A DNA stretch of 64,000 bases from Apodospora peruviana (taxonomy: Eukaryota; Ascomycota; Sordariomycetes; Sordariales; Lasiosphaeriaceae), in NCBI GenBank assembly GCA_033439685.1, contig JAUEDM010000001.1, positions 5,952,001-6,016,000 of the forward strand, read 5' to 3'. The notes beneath the pieces are model-generated. The model worked only from the letters and a program-made list of their open reading frames with translations, had not been told where the DNA came from and made no database searches. The position numbers and the translations under genes were made by a program. Positions 13,273 through 24,259 of this stretch are shown in pieces; positions within the stretch are counted from its first letter, which is position 1; the number at the start of each line of letters is the position of its first letter.

Positions 13273-14223
13273 TTACGGCAAATAATTTATTTATTTTCTT
13301 TTCCAGTTTCTGTTACGACCTACTTACTAGTATTACTACAACCACCACCCTTTCGACAATTTTTAATCAGTTCGCAAAACGAGGAGGACTGGGCAGTGGA
13401 GAGAGAGACGGGTTCCAAAAAAATTATCAGCATTACTGGATGGGATTTCTCACAACAATACCCGATATTTCATAATCGACATGGTCGAAACGGCGCATCA
13501 TCACACAAGCGGTTTCGAAACTGGGGACAAACAATGGTGGTAAATGGATGAGCTGGGGTTTTGGGGGCTTTGTTCAAACAGGCAGGAAATATCCTTTTGT
13601 GATGGAGCCTCGCGGCGGCGCGAACTTGACGGGGTTTGGGTGGTTTGAGCATTTACATTGGCGTTCTATCCCCCTATCTTTTATTGAACGACATTATGAT
13701 GCCAAGCGTTCATTTTCCTTGGTTCTTTGTCTTGTCTTCTTCCTTGTTTTCTGTTCTCTTGAGGGAGAGACAGTAATGTATATAGATTCACACATGACCA
13801 ATCTGGAGCCTGTTGTTGGAACGGGTCCTACCGTGTACCACCAAACCGAACACCACAAAGGAGGTCGGTCATCAAGGATGGTCGAGATGGAAAGCGAGGG
13901 ATTCTTTCTCTTGGTCACAATACTCTCTTCCATACAGGCACCTATGCATCTGCCTACTACTTAGCATAGGATATATGAGGTGAGCTTGGACCAAAAAGAA
14001 ACTATTAAAAACTTTATCGAAGACATCGTGAGCCATCAATGCCAACTGAGAGGTTTGCCTTGAGCCAATACGTGCCTGGACAGTAAATTTTGTCCTGTTT
14101 CCCGTCCCATATTCCCGAGTAATAAGTGGAACGACAACAATCCCTGCCGTCAATCCATCTTTTTTGGATCTGCATGAACTACGAATTTCAAAAAGTAATA
14201 CCATCACCGGTAAACATTTGCGT

Positions 14224-14268
14224 CTTTTTCTGTTTTTTTTTCTGTTTTTTTTTTTTTGGTTCTTTTTT
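14224..14268 (+). repeat. Poly-T rich tract
   Basis: A cluster of T homopolymers (up to ~13 T) is interrupted by CTG and GG. It is low-complexity sequence in gene-free DNA downstream of the zinc-finger gene. Confidence 0.6.
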
Positions 14269-15999
14269 GCCCTGTTTCCCGAGGCATCCATGACATAATG
14301 GTGATGGAGACGGACCCCATCAACCTCGGCGATGACCCGGGATACTGGACCCCTTTTTATTCGCTTCTCTGAGTGGGCCCTTCTGCGCTAGTTCCCGCTT
14401 GCAAGTCATTTCAACACCAGACGCAAAAAATATAATAGAAAACCATGTATTTAACATACCTAAAGCAAGGATGATGGCCGATCGGAGATCACGTACCTGA
14501 GGCTGATGATGTTGGAAGGAAGGGTAGACTAGTAGATTTAGTGGGGCGAGTAAGGGTTGAGGTTCGGACATTTCACCTCAAATTCTTTGATCATTTGTCT
14601 CTTATTAGCCACAAAACACCTCGAAATGCCCTAGACTACCTTAATCATTGTGTTGGTTCACTTCCGTTTCGTTGCACCAAGTTGCAATGTACCTGGGGTA
14701 TGTACCTTACATAACCGTCCCAGCCCACGTCACTTTTCCGGTGGTTGTGTTGAACGTGTTGGAGAATCGTCCGGGGTCCCGAGAACTTGGATCTCGTCTG
14801 AAACCTGTGTGCAGGTCAGCTTCCGAAGCTCGGGCCGCCCACACCTAAAATTCGGTTTCTGGTATATACCCGTCAAGGATATTTTCAATCAAATTTCCAT
14901 GCGATGGAAATTCGTTGTTACACATACGGTATAGTTTATCCCCTAATACTTAATGCATTGATAAACTATCAAAAAATGAGATATGACCGGTCATGTCCCG
15001 TTCACACCAAAACGTGTAAGCCAAGAAGTGATCGACATTCTATTCTTCTGTCTCAGGAAGTAATCTGGAAGCCCCGAGGATTAGTAAAGATCGATAGTCG
15101 ACGCACGTTGTCGCCATGAGGCTTGTCCGGGCATGGCATGGGCCCCAAAATGTTGGCGAGCCACACTATGAATGATCTGCAGTCAAGGTTGCCCTAAAAG
15201 AAACCCCAATTTCCAATATCCTTCGTCATGGTAACGCAAAGCACATTGCACCCGTCTTTTTTTTATTTTCACACGTGCAATGCGCATTGTATGCGTGGGA
15301 TGTGTTTCCTTTCTTACACCTTTCCCCAGCGGTGTTTATTTGCTTTGTCGCCGTCGACGTCGTCGTCGCTATTGTTGTCGCTTGTTTCCCTTCTTCCCCT
15401 TCTTTCTAGTGTAGCGTGCTTCTGGTCGTACGTTGGCGTCAACACAACCTGGAACCCCACACATCCGTCGTGTTCGTGTGTGTTAGTTAGCGAAGGTGAT
15501 TGGCGCCACTCTGCACCCCTCCAACTTTACGGAGGCGCAGCAGGTTTTTTTGGCTTCTCTTTTTTTCTTTTTCGCTTCCAACGTCGATCAGCTACCTTTT
15601 TAACCAGAATAGGCCTGGCTTCGTTTCCTTTTGCGCAACCCCACACCCCTCGTCACCCCCAGGCTGGGATCCCTGCGAGGTAGCGCAGATCATTCGTGGA
15701 TCACTTCTCAACGGTCGGTCGGTCGGGTCGGCTTTGGCTTCTGATGTCATATTTTGGCGAGACAGAAGTGAAAAATGACATTGAAGCTTGAGAGAATAGG
15801 GCAAGTTACGTCGTGGACTGCATCAAATTCAAGAGAATTCTACGTGGTAATGTCTGATGAAACCCCAGGCTGTTGTTACCGCCGGCATGGAAAGCTTTCG
15901 GATATGGCGGAGGCACGGGCGATCCCAAGTTGAACAAATCGTTGGGTTACCTAGGTGTCGGGTGTCCAAAAGGCACATGCCCGCAAGGAGTCCCGTTGC

Positions 16000-16032
16000 A
16001 GAGAGACTCCAGAGAGACTCCAGAGAGACTCC
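16000..16032 (+). repeat. Three perfect tandem copies of an 11-bp unit
   Basis: AGAGAGACTCC is repeated three times without mismatch (16000-16010, 16011-16021, 16022-16032), and the next bases (AGATTCGAG) drift from the unit. It is a small minisatellite in gene-free DNA. Confidence 0.9.
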
Positions 16033-19000
16033 AGATTCGAGAGTCATGATCCCAACAACAGCAACACATGATTCCAAAAAATTGCGCAAGAGCTAACAAT
16101 CAAAAGTCCCGCGGCCCGCTGTGAACCCTTCGAAACGATAGCCAAGTGCTAGGGCTTGCCGGCTTGCAGCGTGCATGGAGAAGGCCGTGACGGTCCAAAC
16201 TCGGAAACGCAGACGCCAAGGTCACTCGCTCGCTCTTCACGACGACAGCTGCTGCGGCTGTATGTGATGGCTTGAGATCTATCGTTTCACCTGATCGCCA
16301 CCGACACAGCCGTCACACACCGCACGAACGGCATTTGTTTGCATATTCATTGACGGAGGAAGAGGGGGGCAGGGGAGGGGGGGCAGAAATAACCACCAAA
16401 GAAACAGTTTTGCTGCTTCCTTCCCACTTCAAAACCTTCAGATGAGACGAACCCAAGACCCCGCATGTCATGCATCGATCTTCCTTAGTTTGTGGTTGCA
16501 ATGATCGACGTTAGCGCCAAGGCCGAATTAACTTTTTTCCCTCCCCACAAACTCAAAAGTCTTTCAAGTTTTTGGCTGGCTCGACACACTATCGATAACA
16601 AAACGGGCCTTGAATACCGAAGACCCCGAGCGAAGTTGCTCGTGGGGCCTCACCAAACACAGCGAAAGACGCGAAAGCGCGAAGCGAGGGTTTATAGAAC
16701 TCTCTTCGGCTACCGGTAGTGACGCCGCCAGCGCCAGGCGTTTGTGACCGTTGTTCAATCTGAACTCTCATCCCCTGCTCATAATCACGGGCATGGTTTC
16801 CGCTTTCCCGCAATACCCGTGACGATCCTCAAGATGATCTGCCCCGGCCTCATCATTTTGATCCAAGCTATAACCGGTCGGTATGTTTGCTGCAGTCAGC
16901 CGAAGGCGCTCTATCTGTTTTTGGGACAACCCCCGGAAGTATTGACCTGGTCGAACTACACTAATAATTACTGGGAAGAAAGTGTTGGAGTGGATTGTCG
17001 TTCGATATCTCCTTCCTCTTTCACCGCTGGTGAGGAGGTGCGAGGTTAGGGGTCTGCTGACTGGTCTCTTGAAAGTTGAAACGGTGGCTTTCTGCGTGGC
17101 GCTGAAGATGGCAGCGGAGATCATGACGCTAAAGTGATCAGGGCCAAGAGCTTGGGGGTCGGTTGCCGGGCCCCGGACGCCTGGTTCGTTCGTTCTGGAT
17201 CTGCCTCCCACCAGCACGATGAAGAAGGGTTCGCTGCGAGTCAAGAACACGCACGGAGCACCACCACTGCAGAGGAGGCTGTGAGGAGAGAAAATAGGGG
17301 ATCACGCCAAAACACGCTAAACAAACTCTTGGGGATTCCCCCTGCGAACTACCTAGTTCATCTCCTATGCGCGGTTCACTGCGCGGCGGCTGCTGGTGAT
17401 GCCTTTCCCCGCCTGCCTGCGTGTGTGCGTACGCAGTGTCTTACAGCTGGTCACTTTTTTAGTGTGCAGATTCTGTAAATCTTCTCTAAATCTGGGTACG
17501 TATAGGACCCCAAGTTTGTTGCAGCAGGGACCAGAAGCCGCTCGTCTCATCACCCAATTTTGGCGTGCGCCGGGAGTGTGGGATGAGACATTGGGGATAT
17601 GAGACCGAGACATCACACATCCCCCCATGAAGCTGAATATCTATTTACCAGGGTTACAGCGCAAGACTTTCCTTTCACAACAAAAGAATTATCTTTTGTA
17701 CAAAAAAGAAATATCAAAGTCTGCTGAACCTGCTGAACAATACACCAATTCCGACCATTTTCGCACACTGTAGTGCCATCAGACATCTCAGCAAATACTG
17801 TGGGGTTTGTGACGAGTGACAGCTCCGTGTTTCGAACCGGTGCAACGACCGGCGGTCGGAGATGGTCGAGACATGACGAGGCACGGGTCGATCATCAGCC
17901 GAATTGCATTGCAAAAAGGGGTTGAATAAACAATCGCTTCGCAACCCTAAAACACAGCAAAACATCATGACACTAGGCTCGGTTTCATTGGTCCTGGTTC
18001 GAGTATTTTAACGATAATTCGGCCACTTTTAGTTTTTGGGGTAGGAACAAAACGATCGACGATACTTGACGACCGCTGTTTTGTGATATCATATCATATT
18101 CTCCAAATACCCGTAGTTGTCATTGTTCGATTGGATGGAGGAAACGGGGGTTCCAAGCGAAGGTCAGGTCAGCGGCTCTGGTCGAGCAAACAAATTTCAT
18201 GTTGCCTTGCTTTTTTTAGCCACGGTAATATCAAAACTCAAATAAAGATGTTGTTTATTATTAATGGTAATGATTCGTATCTTGACGCGAAACAGGTGTC
18301 GCAGAGTCCGCTCGTTCGCTCTCACTCATCGTGTTGCCTGGAAGGAAGCCTGGCACGGAAGGGAAACAAAACCCACACACTACGTTGAAGAAGAGACCAC
18401 GAGTTCGGAGTTTATATTGGGATAACGCAAGCTACTACGTTGGATTTATCTATATGCGGTGATCGTCCATGTCGCATGTGTTTTGTTTCTGTATTATATA
18501 TGGGTGATGAAACTACCGGCAAGTCTAGATACAGATGCTGCTGGGTCTTGATGTACATATGATAGTAATACGCCAGGTACCTTGATCGATCTGATAGTCT
18601 CTGTTATATCTGCTCAGATAAGATATAGAAAGATGACAAAAGAAGCGAGGTGTGGATAGGTTGTGTCTGAATCCGCGCGTGGATTCGGGCACATAAAGAC
18701 CGGGAATGACAAACCAAGCCGACGAAGTTCAATGTTTTCTCCTTAGAAAACACTGTAATGTTTTTTTTTTTCGAAACCCTGTAAATACCAACGGCATGAA
18801 TGGCGTACTTACATAGTTCAGAACCCCAAGAAACCCTAGTCTAATTGGGATACGGATAATCGTCTACTTGGTCCAAACAGGCTGGTTCTGTAGAACAGTT
18901 GGTGATTATTTGAATGCAACTATTAACTATAACTGAGCCGTCCGAACCATCTGAGAATAACCCTTCTGCTGGTACTAATACCCCCTGATTGGCATCATGG

Positions 19001-19146
19001 TTTTTCTCAATAACCAGGCTCATCATTCCAGTAAAGCGTGTCGTGGAGAACCCTGACATTGCCAGTTCGTTAGCAAAAGTCGTCATTCTAGCAACAAACC
19101 AGATTTTTCCATGCAATCACATGGAATAACACGCTACGGTCTGTAC

Positions 19147-20791
19147 TCACTCCGGCCCGGCAGCTTGGAAATCCCAACCAAAAGTCATCCTGATGAACTG
19201 CTGTAGGTGGCTGGCAACTTTGATAGCCCCCACGTCTGTGGGGTGCCACTGCGGACCGATATCATTGTGCTGCATGATTCCCGTCGTGTTGAAGTAGTGG
19301 ACGAAGGGCTTGGTCTTCTTATTGGTCTGCCAGATCTTCTTCTCGACGCCGTCGTATACCGTCGGGTTGCTCAGATAGCTCTCCGAGTTGAACATTTGGG
19401 CCATCTGGTAGATATCATTCACGAACCCCTGGGGTGCGTTGGGGAAGTACGAATTCCCCGACTGATAGAAGCCAAGCCAAAGGGACTACAGTAGTTTGAC
19501 GACGGGGTTAGATATAGGTTAGGCACGTAGGTATTGATTTGGGGTTAGGGCAATGATACCTACCATGACTATGACTTGGGCATTTGGCCACTTGCCGTGG
19601 ACACCTTGGATGATCTTGGTCAACGAATCGATGTAAATTGGTGTGGAGACGTTGTTATGGGAATTTTGGTCGTTTGTGCCGATGTTGATGACGACTATAT
19701 CGGCGGCTGGACGTTTGCTGAAGTCCCAGGTTTCCGGTTTTTCTATACAAAGCGAGGACGCGGTTAAAAAAAGGCAAGAAGGACGGTATAAATCAGCAAC
19801 GCCCTGAACTGCTCCGGATCTAATCAAGATACTCGGTCGGCTTACTTACCCCCATGCAGGACAGAGGCTCGATAGGACGTGTCCGCTGTGTAGAACCACT
19901 GGTGTACTTGGCCCCTGGGATTGCCCCAGCAGTCTTGGTCCGCGGCGCAGATACCGGGATAGGCCTTTGTGGAGGTTGCTGTCAGATTACATATTCCAAG
20001 GAAGATGATCAGAGATGGGGGTTCTTACAGTGATAGAATACTCCGTATTTCCCAAGCCGGCCGCCAGTCCACTTGTCATACCCGTTAGTTGTTGTAGCTC
20101 TAAAAGTCACACAGTTCCCAAAGCGTAAGTTCACAGACTTACTACGCCCAACTAGAGAGCCCCTCATAAGAAGTATACATGCCAGCGGCGAGACTGTCGC
20201 CAATAACCTCAATCCGGCGGTCAAACTCAGGCACCTTGATCAACTTGTCTCCAGCACCAACATGCACCGCGGTGATTTGGACTCCATAGGCCCAGTTTGT
20301 CACTCGCAGCTCAAACGTCCAGGGGTTGATGGGTGCAGTCAAAGCCGACCCCGGGGTCGTTGGGCTCACGAGGAGATGGGTGCCTCCTGCCGTGACGTTG
20401 GTGAACATCCAGTCCAGACCGCCAATGCGGTATGCAACTAGGACTCCATCACTGGTGAGATTCCCAAAGGTTATGGCCACCGTCTGGCCAGTGTATCCGA
20501 ACCTGATACCAGGTGCTCTATCCTATCGTCAGATGCCCGAGAGTAGCTGGAGATGGAACAGTCCGGATATCGTGCCACTTACGACCACCAGGAGACATAC
20601 TTTGAGTCCCATCGGCCTTGATACGAAATTTCTATTGAATTCGCCGGATAGGTTTCGAATGACTGGGCAGAAAGGTTAATCCGAGTATCGGGGTAGTTCG
20701 TGGGCTTCACTTGGCCATTCTGAAGAATCGTTGCGGTAACTCGGGACAGAATGGTGAGGCCAGCAATGACCAGACTAGAGAGTGACCGCAT
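19147..20791 (-). CDS. Secreted SGNH/GDSL carbohydrate esterase, CE2-like (acetyl xylan esterase type)
   Basis: Six exons on the minus strand (20791-20583, 20517-20143, 20071-20029, 19964-19850, 19742-19564, 19485-19147) give 419 residues, and all junction phases agree. A signal peptide covers about residues 1-20 (hydrophobic LVIAGLTIL). A beta-rich N-terminal domain follows, then an SGNH hydrolase domain with GDS at 176-178 (catalytic Ser178), the block IGTND at 268-272, and a C-terminal DIGPQWHPTD segment carrying the likely catalytic His388. This jelly-roll plus SGNH layout matches CE2 esterases, which remove acetyl groups from plant cell-wall polysaccharides outside the cell. There are several Asn-X-Ser/Thr sites. 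The exact substrate is not determinable here. The last exon may instead splice on to 19087-18841, adding an 81-residue tail; the TGA at 19149-19147 is the simpler end. Confidence 0.8.
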
Positions 20792-20902
20792 GATGGAGTT
20801 TGCCGGGTGAAAACCTGCAGTGAAGCAGTTCCACGTTTGACCAATATGACTACAGGGTGTATGTGAGAGATGCCTCCACGAAGCAAGAGGCAGACATCGT
20901 GA

Positions 20903-20910
20903 CTTATATG
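20903..20910 (-). promoter_or_regulatory. TATA-like box of the esterase gene
   Basis: On the minus strand this reads CATATAAG, about 112-119 bases upstream of the esterase ATG. That is a plausible distance given the usual fungal 5' leader length. It has not been tested against a transcript start. Confidence 0.45.
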
Positions 20911-21028
20911 CCCTGGACCATACGAGGAACCATGACTATTTATTGGGTTACTCTCGACGACGGAAGAATTCGAACTTGTAGTCCTAATGCTTTTTCTGGG
21001 TGGTGAAGTTTTATTTGCCTAGGAGACA

Positions 21029-21034
21029 GGCTAA
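21029..21034 (+). promoter_or_regulatory. GGCTAA motif, candidate XlnR/Xyr1-type site upstream of the esterase
   Basis: GGCTAA lies about 240 bases upstream of the esterase start. GGCTAR is the reported recognition core of the xylanolytic activator XlnR/Xyr1. A single six-base match occurs often by chance, so this is only suggestive. Confidence 0.2.
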
Positions 21035-23692
21035 TCAACGAGGCCTTTGTCTCCTAAAGGTGGTTAAATTTCTCGCAACATTCCCTACTGAGCATCAAAG
21101 CCAGGGGTCGCTTGTTGGACCTCGGAGCAAGCTGTTCCGCGGTCCCGGGTCAACCAGTTTGATATCAAGGCGCCTGTATATGTAGCAAAGCCAACCCAGC
21201 GCATCTGGGTTTGGTGAAGAGGGCGAAACTAGGGAAAAACTCGTCATCTTCCACTGGTAATTACGGGTGTAGATAATCGGTTCGGTTAGTCTGATCGCGT
21301 ACCCGGCGGGAGGGTAAATTTTGTAATCTGATTAGGTAGGCAGCTTAAGGTACCTGGTCGTTGTCAATGGAACCATGAAGTCAACGGGATCGGCGATGTG
21401 CATGTCGTCGTGACAGGATCAGCAATGAGGCTGAAGGGAATGACCGGGGGTTTCCGTGTGGTACAGTTCCCAAGTACCTACTTTTGGATGGATTCTGTGA
21501 GGAAGGAACCTAAGGTAAATGCCTGGGATGACTTCGGGACCGGAACTGACAGGTGCCACCGCAGATGGCGACATCAATATCATGGATACTCCGAAATACT
21601 CCGACATAGGCCGAACATACTCGGGACGTTCTTGCCTGTTGAGTGTTGACCTCAGTGCCTCCCGTCATTTCCTTCCCTGCCTTTCAAGTTTACGACTGCC
21701 TCTGCAACGACTGCACCTGCCAATTAATTGCCAGTCCCGTCTTTTCTGTCGACGCACTCGCGGCGGTACCTGCCTCATCTACCCGGTGCAGATAGCAGAT
21801 GCGATCTTTCGCGCCCTTTTCCATCCCCATCCCAGAAAGGGGTATTCTGTACGGATTACATACATTGCCGCCGCTCGATGCGCTGGATTTGATTCTGGCT
21901 GCATGCTGCACCGTCTCCTGCATTGCTTTGGGCCAATTCCACGCCAGTGCACATCACCACACACGGACGTTCCCAAACCTGCCAGAACTCCCAAACTGAT
22001 CGAAATAGGGGCCCGTTCTTACGAAGAATACCTGGATGACCGGCCCCGGCCCCACCCCGTGGTGGTCCCGAACCAACGAACAGGACGAGAGCTTTGACAT
22101 CAAAGCTATATCGACCAGGGGGCCGTGCCGCTAAGATCTGGGATAAATGGACGGCGCGCTCGCTGCCTTGCGCCTACAGTATTCCGTACAGTGGTCTTGT
22201 TGGTCACGGTCGTGCTCGAGGTCAGACGAAGAGTTCGCTCTGTCGCCTAGCACTATCCGTACACCCGTACGGATTTGACACTGCCAGTTGGTTGCCAAAC
22301 AGGCGGGCCGGAATCACATCACTTGTCACTTCTGGTCCGTCTCTTGTCCAGTGTGGCTTTGTTACTTAATCTCTCCCAGCTTCACATCATCTCCCTTTAC
22401 ACGAATCACCTGTTGAACAGAAAGAAAGAAACTCGAAGAGCGCCGAACGAGATACCGATATCGAACTCCTTCCTCCCGACCGTGCCCACCGGCCGTTTTA
22501 TTCGATCCCAAGTCCCAACAATGGATGGACTGGCCGGGTCGCCTACAGCTGCAGGTACCTTGCTGACAAGCCATCCTTCAACCGCAAAGCCGGAATTCCA
22601 CCCGCTGCGATTCCGTGCCCTGTGATCCGCGCTATCAATTTCCAACCTACCCCACGAGTTTATTAGGACGTTCCGGTTCTTGACTTCCTCCAAGGCGTTT
22701 GCACGCTACCATTTTAATCGATCGCCTTTTGGCTCAATCCCAAGGAGCCGCGTTGGTTCGGTCTCTGCTATCAGCTGACACATTTTTGGTGGGAAAAAAA
22801 ATTAAAGACATTTACAATTTACAAAGCACCCATCTTTTCCCACCAACGTCGCGCTCGGCTTATCGGATCCCTCGCTTCTCCAGGAGATTATGCGAAAGAC
22901 CACTGAGGACCGTCCGCGAGAAGAAAAATCCTGACTTGCGCTCTTTCGACAAATCCCTGCTTGAGCTTGCCAGGCGCAACACGTGAAAGAGAAGATTGTG
23001 ATGTGGAGGGCAGCTTCGTCCTTTGTATCACCACAGAAGAGGAGAAGCTCGACTGGAGTTTACATCCTTATCCTTCGATATTTCGGCAACTTCGCCTCTC
23101 ATACCAACCGACAGCTCGACGCTCAATCTTCTTCCATCCAGGACAGCGCGTCCCCTCCAAGTTACCTACCAGCTTCGCCCCAACTGCCTCTGAATCACGC
23201 TGCTAAGATCATGTTCCGATGACCAATATTGTCGTGGCAGAACAATGACGCTGTCCGCGTTGCAGCCGTCTCCGACGCTTGAGCTACCGGTGTCATACCC
23301 GCACCAGCGCGGTACCATCAAATTCGAGTTCGAGCCCCGTAGCGCCTCCGTCGCCGCTCCCTACCCCGCAGCGCCGATCTCCCGCACCCGTAACGCTGCA
23401 CATCCTCTTCCAGGCCTGAGAACTGGCGCGTTACCAACATCTGGCTGTTCGTTCTAGCTGTGCGTCGTTCCAGGCGGGACTCTGCGCATCGAGGGACCTC
23501 GACTGCGTGCGAGCTCACGAGCTGCTCGGCCGCGCCAGCTGTTAGGCAACGCTACTCCCGACTTCCCGATCTCGAAACTGGCCTGTGGGCGCCGAAGCAG
23601 ATATTGGACCTTCCTCGGGCATCACGACGCCTGCGCAGCAAAATCTGTCCCCGAAACGCTAGTGGCTCGCATTCCTGCGGACTTCTTCCACC

Positions 23693-24259
23693 ATGTCATC
23701 GTCGTCTCAAGGGGTTCCGAACGCAGTGCCGGATACACAGCTTGGGCTGACTGTTGACGAGATTCAGTTGCTAAGACATGGTCAGCAGGCGGTGGCCCAG
23801 GCCGGGTCGACCTCGTCGCGTGCAGCGAGCCGTGCCTCTTCCCAGGGACTGCTTTTGATGGACAGCTCGTCTTTATCCGCCCTAGGCCGACATTTCGATA
23901 GAGTCATGCAGCATATCCAACAGCAGCTCGAATACCTGATGGCCCAGTCGGAAATCGTAACCATGCAAGTCTACGACCGTGCCGGCAACCTAATCGACAA
24001 CGTGGACGCCGAGATAGCCCGCTATCACGAAATAATGGCCCAGATCGACGATCTGGAGCTCGAATTTGACCGCATTAGACATATCCGAGACATTGTGCGC
24101 GAATATCGACACCGAGCCGAGGAACTGGAGCGCGAATTAGAGCGGTCCGGTGGGAGCGGGTCGAGGCGCCACGGACACGGACACGGACACGGCCACGGTC
24201 ATCACCACTCATCTCATCGCAGTCATGGGCATTCGAGCTCAGGGAGGCATCGCAGTTGA
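23693..24259 (+). CDS. CNL1: BLOC-1 complex subunit CNL1-like, with Gly-His-rich tail
   Basis: Intronless, 188 residues, with ATG in a good context (TTCCACCATG). After a Ser-rich start come LGLTVDEIQLLRHGQ, a Ser/Ala/Arg linker (SSRAASRASSQG), and then a long helical coiled-coil region about 60-150. That region carries LGRHFDRVMQHI, a DRAGNLIDNVDAEIARYHEI segment and a final FDRIRHIRDIVREYRHRAEE helix. This order matches fungal CNL1, the small subunit of the yeast-type BLOC-1 complex that works on endosomes in Rab/cargo maturation. The fit to the yeast protein is at the pattern level (an IDxxIA/KF.E.L motif, then a LE...I helix), from memory. The last ~35 residues are an unusual Gly-His/Ser-His tail (repeated HG, encoded by 24171-24207) not needed for the family fold. 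Overall assignment probable. Confidence 0.7.
   Translation: MSSSSQGVPNAVPDTQLGLTVDEIQLLRHGQQAVAQAGSTSSRAASRASSQGLLLMDSSSLSALGRHFDRVMQHIQQQLEYLMAQSEIVTMQVYDRAGNLIDNVDAEIARYHEIMAQIDDLELEFDRIRHIRDIVREYRHRAEELERELERSGGSGSRRHGHGHGHGHGHHHSSHRSHGHSSSGRHRS

Larger units (their letters stand above)
13273..19146. other. ~5.9 kb without a convincing gene between the C2H2 factor and the esterase
   Basis: Only short unrelated frames are present; the longest (15228-15683 plus and 16768-17250 minus) are compositionally biased or featureless. The first several hundred bases are likely 3' UTR of the zinc-finger gene. The stretch has T-rich tracts near 14224-14268 and an 11-bp tandem repeat at 16000-16032. 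The last part, 18841-19087, may be a 3' exon of the esterase on the minus strand. Nothing else could be assigned. Confidence 0.55.
20792..23692. other. 2.9 kb between esterase and CNL1-like gene: esterase promoter and long CNL1 leader
   Basis: No supported protein gene. The left part is the minus-strand esterase promoter. From about 22.7 kb the sequence is plausibly the plus-strand leader of the CNL1-like gene. It has several upstream ATGs, including an open frame of 71 codons at 23245-23457 that is Pro/Ala-rich and has no recognisable domain. Other frames here look like chance frames. Confidence 0.5.

Noticed and set aside
15228..15683. 151-codon plus-strand open frame rich in Phe, Leu, Ser
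   Set aside because: Composition reflects T/C-rich DNA; no signal peptide pattern followed by a domain and no homologue recognised.
16768..17250. 160-codon minus-strand open frame
   Set aside because: No motif, mixed codon use and no plausible exon partners.
17800..17880. tRNA-like B-box match (GGTTCGAAAC on the minus strand)
   Set aside because: No A-box at the right distance and no cloverleaf stems could be paired.
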